Assembly: GCF_963169125.1 (NCBI RefSeq)
Contig: NC_084802.1
Location: 118,176,903 to 118,240,902 of the forward strand
Source: Humulus lupulus
Taxonomy: Eukaryota; Streptophyta; Magnoliopsida; Rosales; Cannabaceae
Reading direction: 5' to 3'
DNA: 64,000 bases
Below the pieces are notes generated by a model. It made no database searches and had not been told where the DNA came from. It saw only the letters and a list, made by a program, of their open reading frames with translations. A program made the translations under genes and the position numbers. The first letter of the stretch is position 1, and every line of letters starts with the position of its first letter. Below, one piece after another: positions 57,603-64,000 of this stretch.

Positions 57603-58085
57603 CTAATTTGTGTGGGTCGCTCCTTCATACACAACCATTGCCATCAGTACAGACGGTTCGGTGGTTGTGCGGAGGGACATGTTATAGCATTGCCTCGCCT
57701 CCTTCTGCTCCCCTTTCACACATGCTACTCCCCCGGGGGTTGGGAATTTCATAGCCAGGTGATACACAGAAGTTATCGCCTTCAATTCTCTTAGAGAGGG
57801 TCTCCCTAATATCGCATTGAAGGCTAAGGTGCAATCCACCACAACAAAGTTAGCCATTACGGTGGTTTTCCTGGGTTTCTCCCCTATGGTGAGGGCTAAT
57901 TCGATTGCCCCCAGGGGCTGCATCGAATCTCCCGTAAACCCATACAAAGACGTAGTGCAAGGATTTAGGTGGCGGAGGCTCAATCCCATCTTTTCCAGCG
58001 CTGGTAGATACAAGATGTCCACAGAGCTCCCGTTATCCACCAAGACCCGATGTACCCTCATGTTAGCAAGCTGGGCAGTTAGCAC
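57603..58085 (-). CDS. Tat-C aspartic protease, last domain of its polyprotein
   Basis: HRVLVDNGSSVDILYLPALE gives the active-site Asp-Asn-Gly-Ser form common in Tat proteases. LYGFTGDSMQPLGAIEL, FNAILGRPSLRELKAITS and HLAMKFPTPGGV follow, the same order as in Tat-B. It is one frame off gag because of a single-base change near 58093. The reading stops at 57603 (TAG). Where Tat-B continues with RT, there is here only a short unrelated stretch and then spacer, so the protein would end after protease. Confidence 0.88.
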   Translation of the reverse strand: MLTAQLANMRVHRVLVDNGSSVDILYLPALEKMGLSLRHLNPCTTSLYGFTGDSMQPLGAIELALTIGEKPRKTTVMANFVVVDCTLAFNAILGRPSLRELKAITSVYHLAMKFPTPGGVACVKGEQKEARQCYNMSLRTTTEPSVLMAMVVYEGATHTN

Positions 58086-58297
58086 CAGGGGTCATTATGT
58101 GGGAAATGCACCCCCTGCGCATCTTCTTCAGTGAAAGTTAATGAGTCATTCTCGCCCTTGAATCTCTTCGGGGGGCATTGTTCCAAACTTAAAACGCAAG
58201 GTGGTGGACTTTGTCTGGCCTCCTTGGCGTACTTGTCTCGCCCCTTCCTTGAATCACCTCCGAATCCTGGTCCCCCAAATATAGTCCTGACCTCTCC

Positions 58298-60153
58298 CTA
58301 TATTTTTGGGGCCACCTCCCGCACCCGCGGTGAGGACGCTCCTTCTTCTGGCCTCTGGCTCTCCTTGCGCATGTACCTGCCCAAATGTCCCCTGCGAATG
58401 AGCTCCTCGATTTCCACCTTCAAATGGTTGCATTCCGCGGTGGTGTGGCCGACATCTTTGTGATACTGGCAATACCTGCTGGGGTCTCTTTTGGATCGGT
58501 CTTTTTTCATTGGCGGTGGCCTTTTGAAAGGGACCTGGTTTTTTTTCGCAACGAAAATATGCTCCCTCGCATGGGTGAGGTCAGTGTAAAAGGTGTAGGG
58601 GCCCTGTAGACACTCCTCAAAGCGTTGATGCTTCCGGGGTCGATCGTCTCTTGTTCCCTCAAAAACCCCCTTCTTCTTTGCACCACTCGGGTCTCCTCGG
58701 GCTGAAGGGATCGGGGGCGATGGGCCCTTTCCAGCTTTGAGGTTCTCGTGACCATCCTCCACGCGAATGTATTTTTGTGTCCGCTCGTAGAAATCATCCA
58801 AGTCTGTGACCTCCCTCTTGAGCATGTTATCCCATAACTTGCTGCCTGGGCGTACTCCAGCTGTGATGGCCATTTTCAGCTCTCGGTGAGTCAGGCTCCC
58901 TACTTTAGCTGCCTCCATATTAAACCTATGAATATAGCTCTTCAGGCTCTCGTTTTCTCCCTGCTTCACATTTGCGAGGCTGGTGCCTGGCATCGTGTAG
59001 TCGCGCACGGCGTGGTGCTGCTGGAGGAACTCATCAGAAAGTTGTTGCCAAGATCTGATGGACCCCGGTCTAACTCTTTTGAACCACTTGTACGCGGGCC
59101 CTTTCAAGGTGACGGCGAAGCAATGACATCTCGCCCCGCTGCCAACTCCCCTCAGCTTCATCAAGTCGTTGAATGTATCTAGATGGTATTTTGGATCCGT
59201 GCTTCCTTCGTAGGGGGTCATGTGGGGCTCTTTAAAGTTGGCAGGGAGCCGAATGGCCTGAATCTCCCTCACGAAGGGCGACTCATGGTCAAACTCTTCC
59301 TCAAAAGCCTAACCGCCAGAGGCGGTGACGATCTTGCTTCGCAGGCTCCTCATTTCTGTGTCCAGGTCCTGCCTCCTCTTGCTTAGAGAGTCCCTCAAAG
59401 CGTACGGGTTAAGATCCGCCTTTCCCTTGCCCTCTCGAGGCACCATAGGGGGCGTGGTCCTTTTACCCGCCCTCTTTTTGTTGAGCTCCTCTCGTAAATC
59501 TAAGGGTGCTCTCTTAGAGGTGACCTCGTCCTCGTTGCGATGGGCTGCATTGGTCTTCGGCTCTAGCTTCTGGGCCTGCTTCGGTGGCTCAGGATGTTCA
59601 CGTTGCTTCATTCGGGGGGTGTTGCTGGTGGAGTATCGGGTCCTCCCATCGTCTACTGGAACTGTGGTCTCTGCCCCCTCACGACCTTTCTCTTTTCTCT
59701 TGGGCAAGGTCACACTTGACTTACCCTGCAATAGGCCATTCAGCACCTCTTGCATATTCTCCAGGGTGGTCTCCAACCTTTGGTTCTTACGGTGGAGCTC
59801 ACGTATTTATTCTTCATAGAATCGAGATTTCAAACTCGAGCTCACGGAATGGACCCGGGGATGCTTATTGTGCCTGCGCGTAGAGGGGCCCGGGTCCTGC
59901 CGGCCGGAGTTCGATGCTTGGGGTGGTCTAGGGAGCGGGAACTCGTTAGCATATCCCGGTGGTGCTCTTGGAGGACTCTCTGCAGGCGGGACGCCCAGTG
60001 ACGAGGCCTCTCTATCATCCTCGTGAACCTCAGGGTCCCTTGGGGGCTCCACCTCTCTACAGGGGGTTCCTTCATGGAGGCCTTCAGCTGGACTCCGGTA
60101 AGGTGGACCTCCACCTCTCGTGGCTCCCTCAGTCGCTTTGAACGTCTTGGCAT
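58298..60153 (-). pseudogene. Tat-C gag
   Basis: ATG at 60153 (MPRRSKRLREPREVEVHL), about 50 nt after the PBS. A frameshift near 60055 leads to a Pro/Arg-rich stretch. A stop near 59808 is followed by LHRKNQRLETTLENMQEVLN, a likely coiled coil, then a charged linker to 59309 (TAG) and an open 324-codon part (59272-58298). The capsid region contains FKEPHMTPYEGSTDPKYHL, LKGPAYKWFKRVRPGSIRSW, DEFLQQHHAVRDY, ENESLKSYIHRFNMEA and DLDDFYERTQKYIRVED. The C-terminal knuckle is YCQYHKDVGHTTAECNHL (C-X3-H-X4-H-X4-C, the Tat form). The core domain is well preserved, so it could still have been packaged or packaging-competent recently. Confidence 0.9.
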
Positions 60154-60200
60154 TTCTTTTTGCTGGAAGTAATGGTAGAACGGTAGCTTGGAACTTAATT

Positions 60201-60217
60201 TCCCACAGACGGCGCCA
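60201..60217 (-). other. Tat-C primer binding site
   Basis: Minus strand TGGCGCCGTCTGTGGGA a few bases after the 5' LTR, a site commonly seen in plant Tat-type elements. The tRNA is not assigned. Confidence 0.75.
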
Positions 60218-60220
60218 AAC

Positions 60221-61640
60221 TGTTGACAGTAAGAACTCATCAACTAAGTTAAGTTGGAAAGACTTGCAAAACCAAGATTATCAATAGAAAAGCCTTAGAA
60301 ATTTAAGTATCAACTCTAAGAACAATGGCAGAAGAACAATGGTGAAATCAGTTTTTCATTCACTATGGTGCCCTTGCTACAGTAAATTTTCCAACCCTCC
60401 TCCATGTGGAATTGGGATTTATTATATAGTGGGCTCTAATGGCCCTAGATACACTGTGGTCCAGGGGACCAGGTAGTACATAGGTACACTGTCTAGAGAG
60501 TGGTTTCAGAGGTTGTGGTCTTGCAACCAGTATAGGGACAGGTGCCAGGAGGATGTCTCCACTACTTGTCCGTACCAATGTCAGAGGAGTGGTGCAGGTG
60601 GTAGTGGTGTCGACTCTGACATCTGATTGAGTTTATGCAGGCCATGTCCTTGCTCCTAGTGCTCCCACTACCTGACCAGCATGAGTGCCACGGTCAGACA
60701 TACGGGGCCTTACAAGTCGTACCCCGTACGAGGTTGTACCATCATGACCCTTCATAATCATACTTGGACCTTCCCTTCTAGACGGTGGGGTTTCCATAGA
60801 TCCCCAGGGGAGGTGCCATCTCGAGATGAAGGGTGTGAGATGTTATCACGCGAGGCCCTCGCGGCTTAGCCATGGCGGGGCTATATGAGGCCACCCCTCG
60901 TGGAGATGTCATGAGGTGCTCCCACGCGAGGCCGTCGGGGCTAAGAGAGGCCCCCACCCGAGCCCCCAAGGCTATGGGACGCCCCCACGCGAGGCCGCCC
61001 CTCGAGGCTAGGAAATGCTCTGTTCGGTGAATATGGTCCACTTCGCACCGAGGCCTCGCGAGGCACAAGTAGGCTTGTCGTGCCAGCACCTCGCGAGGCA
61101 TGGCCTCGGGACATCAACTTCCGCCTCACACCATATGCTGGCGTCTCATGCAAGCATCTCGCGAGGCACACCCTCGTGCCCCCATGCAGCGTCTCGTGCC
61201 AGCACCTCGCGAGGCATGGCCTCGCACCCCGTGTGCAGGCATCTCCTGCAAGCATCTCACAAGGCACACCCTTGCGCACCCATGCAGCATCTCATGCCAG
61301 CGCCTCGCGAGGCATGGCCTCGCGCCCCATGTGCAGGCATCTCATGCAAGCGTCTCGCGAGGCACACCCTCGCGCCCCATGTGCAGGTGTCCCGTACAAA
61401 CGTCTCGCGAGGCATGGCCTCGCGCCCCATGTGCAGGCATCTCGTGAGTTTATCATGCCTTGGCTACTCGGGAGACGCCTCGCACACCTGCCTTACCAAG
61501 ACACAAGGACCTCATCTAGCGAGGCCCATCTCGCCTATTTTTCGTGATGGCCCATAGGAGAGCATCCAAACCTTTAGTCGTTCATGGGCCTAAGCATGTA
61601 TTTTGGGTCTTTTACAGGCGTGGAATATTGAGCGTCCACA
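60221..61640 (-). repeat. Tat-C 5' LTR
   Basis: 1420 bp, collinear with 50241-51645 and very similar. One 15-bp difference inside the repeat block near 61255-61285 explains the length difference. The LTR starts directly right of the PBS. Confidence 0.93.
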
Positions 61641-62278
61641 GTTGGTATCAGAGCAACAGTCCATATCCATGAAGTTCTCCTTGATACACACGCTCAAGCT
61701 CCGAATCTAACTGCCAATGTAAGTGTTTATGTTTTAGTTATAGTTATTGTGTCTATTTGTTATAGTTTATTTCTTGATTTATTATCTTTGCATTTATGAT
61801 TGTACTTAGTGAAAACCTTTTTCCAAATGAATATCATTGTTTTTTTTTTTTTTTGATGACATGTATGAGTTTGATTTTTTCTACAATCATAATAAATAAT
61901 AAATAGAATAAATAATGACCAAGTTCGGTGAGGGTGGATACAAATCAATGGACCGGGTTCCATATTGAGAGTTAGGGGGCCATTGTAGTGGGAACGATTT
62001 TACTGATCCCAGCCCTCCCTCAATATGGTTAAGTTTGGAACAATGATGAGTTTCGAGCCTGAGAATTAAGTCATATAGGATGATTTGAAAAGACTTAGTT
62101 AATAATAGAGATGGCTTATTTTTCTAAGTTTAGATACACACCCTAATTATAAAGAAGGCTTATAAAACTTTTCATAAGAAATCATAATTTATAGGTCTGA
62201 GTTATGTTTGCTTAGATTAAGTTTTTCCTTAAAGCCTATTAGGGTAAGTTCTAATATGTTTCCTCGACTATTAGAACT
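61641..62278 (+). other. Del-D PBS and leader, displaced from its LTR by Tat-C
   Basis: TGGTATCAGAGC at 61643-61654 is a perfect initiator-Met tRNA PBS. Its first bases are restored on this side by the GTTGG duplication, but the LTR it belongs to ends at 50235. An AT-rich leader follows, with a poly-T run near 61842 and no ORF. Confidence 0.75.
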
Positions 62279-62805
62279 TTGCGGAAGTTGCCGCCCAGAG
62301 GGTCTGCTCGTACCATTACCAATGTCGATGACTCCAACGCCGCTCATGAGACTAATGAAGTCCTTCTAGTTCATAGAAGAGAAGCGCGTGCTACCACTAC
62401 TGTTGCTACTCAGAGTGCATCGCCGCCACCACCGGTTAACATCACTGTAGAAATTGTCTGGCTACGACAACAAGTGGAAGAGCTGCGACAATGACAAAGA
62501 CTCAGCTGCAGCCATAACATAGCAATAATAATAGGCAGAAGAGAAAGCATCCCGATAGTAAACAGGCCAATGGTGGCAAAAGAATGCAAGCAAGTGATAG
62601 GCCAGGGTATGTAGAATACTCGCAGTGCTCCAAATGCCAAAAGAAACATCTTGAGGAATGTCGTGCAAATACCAAGGAATGCTACATTTGTGTCCAGGAA
62701 AGTCATCGAAAGAGGGAATGTCCACAACTCAAACAAAAGGAGAAGAGGGATAATACGATGGTTCTAGACCAAAGTCTTTGCCTTGACCTAGGGAGAAGCC
62801 CATGA
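62279..62805 (+). pseudogene. Del-D gag remnant lacking the capsid core
   Basis: An N-terminal segment (KLPPRGSARTITNVDDSNAA...VEIVWLRQQVEELRQ) ends in TGA at about 62494. After a Lys/Asn-rich stretch the zinc-knuckle part appears: CSKCQKKHLEECRANTKECY then CYICVQESHRKREC, a CCHC pattern. The roughly 200-residue capsid domain found in Del-B and Del-C (WEPLYERF...WWEVAS...FDRL) is not between them: only about 100 bp separate the two parts. The gag is therefore internally deleted as well as broken by stops. Confidence 0.7.
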
Positions 62806-63350
62806 TAGTAACAAAGCAGCTACAGGTCAGATCCCTATCCTCGATAGTATATGTTCTAGTATTGTTTGATTCAGGAACAACATACTCGTATATCTCGTTA
62901 GGAATAATAGAGAAATTAGACAAACCTTGTAGAACTAGGTTTGTAACATAGTTGCCTTCAGGTGAAGTAGTCCTATCATCACGGATAGTACGAAGCGTAC
63001 CGATCAAAATTGAGGACGTAGAACTAGAAGGAAACCTGATAGAGTTAGAGATCAAAGACTTCGACGTAATATTAGGCATGGACTGGCTAGCAAGGCATAG
63101 CGCAACCATCGACTGCAGACGTAAGCAAGTGATGCTCGAGACTCCTTACAGTCAGAAATTATGCTATATGGGAAAATTTTTAGAACTACGAACACCACTT
63201 ATTTCATCTCTCAAAGCTCAAAGGATGATAGAAAAAGGATGTCACGCATTCTTAGCTAGTGTCACGAATGTGGTAAAGGAAACACCACTAAGGGTTGGAG
63301 ACGTCCGCATTATAAAGGAATTCCCAGAGGTATTTCCTGACGACCACTAG
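62806..63350 (+). pseudogene. Del-D aspartic protease
   Basis: LFDSGTTYSYIS (62865-62900) is the active-site motif, and later VILGMDWLARHSATIDCRRK is the conserved second half. A TAG near 62949 separates the two halves. LISSLKAQRMIEKGCHAFLA and [15 protein letters not shown] follow, the usual linker to RT, ending with a TAG at 63348-63350 just before LPPTREIDF. Confidence 0.85.
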
Positions 63351-63352
63351 GA

Positions 63353-64000
63353 TTGCCACCGACACGGGAGATAGACTTCACAATCAAACTAGTACAGGGT
63401 ACCGAGCCTATTTCAAAGGCACCATATCGGATGGCACCGACCGAACTCAAGGAGTTAAAGACACAGCTACAAGAACTCTTAGACTTCGGTTTCATTAGAC
63501 TGAGCCATTCGCCATGGGGAGCACCGGTTCTATTTGTGAAGAAAAAGGACGGAAGCATGCAGATGTGCATAGATTACCGCGAGCTGAATAAGGTGACGAT
63601 TAAGAATAAGTACCCGCTACCCCGAATTGACGACTTGTTTTATCAACTTCGAGGGGCAACCGTGTTTTCAAAGATTGATCTACGGTCCGGGTATCACCAG
63701 CTCAAGGTACGGGAAGAGGATATTCCCAAGACAGCTTTTAGAACTCGTTATGGACATTATGAGTTTCTAGTTATGTCTTTTGGTCTTACCAACACTCCAG
63801 TCGCATTTATGGATTAATGAATAGGGTCTTTTGGACAAATTCATCGTAGTGTTCATCGACGATATTTTGGTGTACTCAAAGGACGAAGACGAGCGCGAGG
63901 AACATTTAAGGATGACCTTGTTACAACTAAAGGAGCATCAATTTTACGCCAATTTCAAGAAGTGCAAATTTTGGCTGTCATAAGTAGCGTTCCTCGGGCA
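63353..64000 (+). pseudogene. Del-D reverse transcriptase, partial at window edge
   Basis: [68 protein letters not shown] and [19 protein letters not shown] are intact. After FMD a stop at 63815-63817 comes with small deletions; the active site [15 protein letters not shown] is readable in another frame near 63855-63900, followed by [13 protein letters not shown]. RNase H and integrase would lie to the right of the window. Confidence 0.92.

Larger units (their letters stand above)
50241..61640 (-). mobile_element. Tat-C: non-autonomous Tat element keeping gag, protease and aORF
   Basis: 11,400 bp, perfect 5-bp duplication GTTGG (50236-50240 and 61641-61645). LTRs are 50241-51645 and 60221-61640. 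On the minus strand: PBS, gag (60153 to about 58300) and protease (to 57603), then nothing of RT, RNase H or integrase. The plus strand carries an aORF (52258-56266) with its own promoter; a solo LTR (53794-55340) is inserted in it. A degenerate tandem array lies in the spacer. The target is the PBS of Del-D. Confidence 0.93.
35650..64000 (+). mobile_element. Del-D: Del/Tekay-like element, runs off the right edge, hosts Tat-B and Tat-C
   Basis: The 5' LTR is in two parts (35650-35974 and 49192-50235, together about 1370 bp) around Tat-B. The LTR ends GGTCATTACA at 50235, followed by GTTGG, then Tat-C, then the duplicated GTTGG and TATCAGAGC of the PBS at 61641. A leader, a reduced gag, protease and RT follow to 64000. 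The LTR sequence differs from the other Del LTRs here, but its end, PBS and protein domains are of the same clade. The proposed start TGATATATCGCC at 35650 rests only on the TG and on the change from Cop-2 sequence, so it is uncertain. Confidence 0.7.

Overview
This is flowering-plant DNA made almost entirely of nested LTR retrotransposons. I recognise no host gene, no rRNA gene, no complete tRNA gene and no bacterial feature. Plant origin follows from the families present: Ty3/gypsy chromoviruses of the Del/Tekay type (retropepsin, RT, RNase H, integrase, C-terminal chromodomain), Ty3/gypsy Tat elements with two RNase H domains and antisense extra ORFs, and Ty1/copia elements. The species cannot be named from the sequence. 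Element labels used below are mine.

Layout. 1-1054: piece of a copia LTR on the minus strand (Cop-0). About 1055-10250: remnant of a minus-strand Tat element (Tat-A) with its 3' LTR, polypurine tract and a plus-strand spliced extra ORF (aORF); two solo Del LTRs sit in it (1832-4066 plus, 6507-8800 minus). About 10250-14665: 5'-truncated plus-strand Del element (Del-A: LTR, PBS, leader), its LTR split by a minus-strand solo LTR at 11092-13621. About 14665-18029: decayed copia polyprotein (Cop-1). From 18030: the LTR of a second copia element (Cop-2), continuing to 35649 around Del-B (19195-34846, plus), which itself contains the nearly complete Del-C (20995-30525, minus). From 35650 to past the right edge: Del-D (plus). 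Its 5' LTR is split by Tat-B (35975-49186, minus), and its primer-binding site is split from its LTR by Tat-C (50241-61640, minus). Tat-C carries a further solo LTR (53794-55340) inside its aORF. The window ends within Del-D reverse transcriptase.

Most boundaries are fixed by TG...CA ends and 5-bp target-site duplications: CTAAA, GGTGT, TTATG, ATAAA, CCAGC, GTTGG and CTACG are perfect; TACAC/TACAT has one mismatch. This gives a relative order of insertion: Tat-A after Cop-0; Del-A, then Cop-1, then Cop-2; Del-B in Cop-2 and Del-C in Del-B; Del-D in Cop-2; Tat-B and Tat-C in Del-D; the 53.8-kb solo LTR in Tat-C.

How the genes work together. In each autonomous element gag makes the particle, the aspartic protease processes the polyprotein, RT/RNase H make cDNA primed at the PBS and PPT, and integrase inserts it. 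All copies here are broken by stops, frameshifts or deletions. The stops are largely Gln codons turned into TAG/TAA, as expected from C-to-T decay of methylated DNA. The most unusual content is the antisense aORF, present in three diverged Tat copies. Each has its own TATA box, an intron in its 5' leader, coding introns, a domain like Pfam Transposase_28 (putative gypsy type transposon) and a coiled coil.
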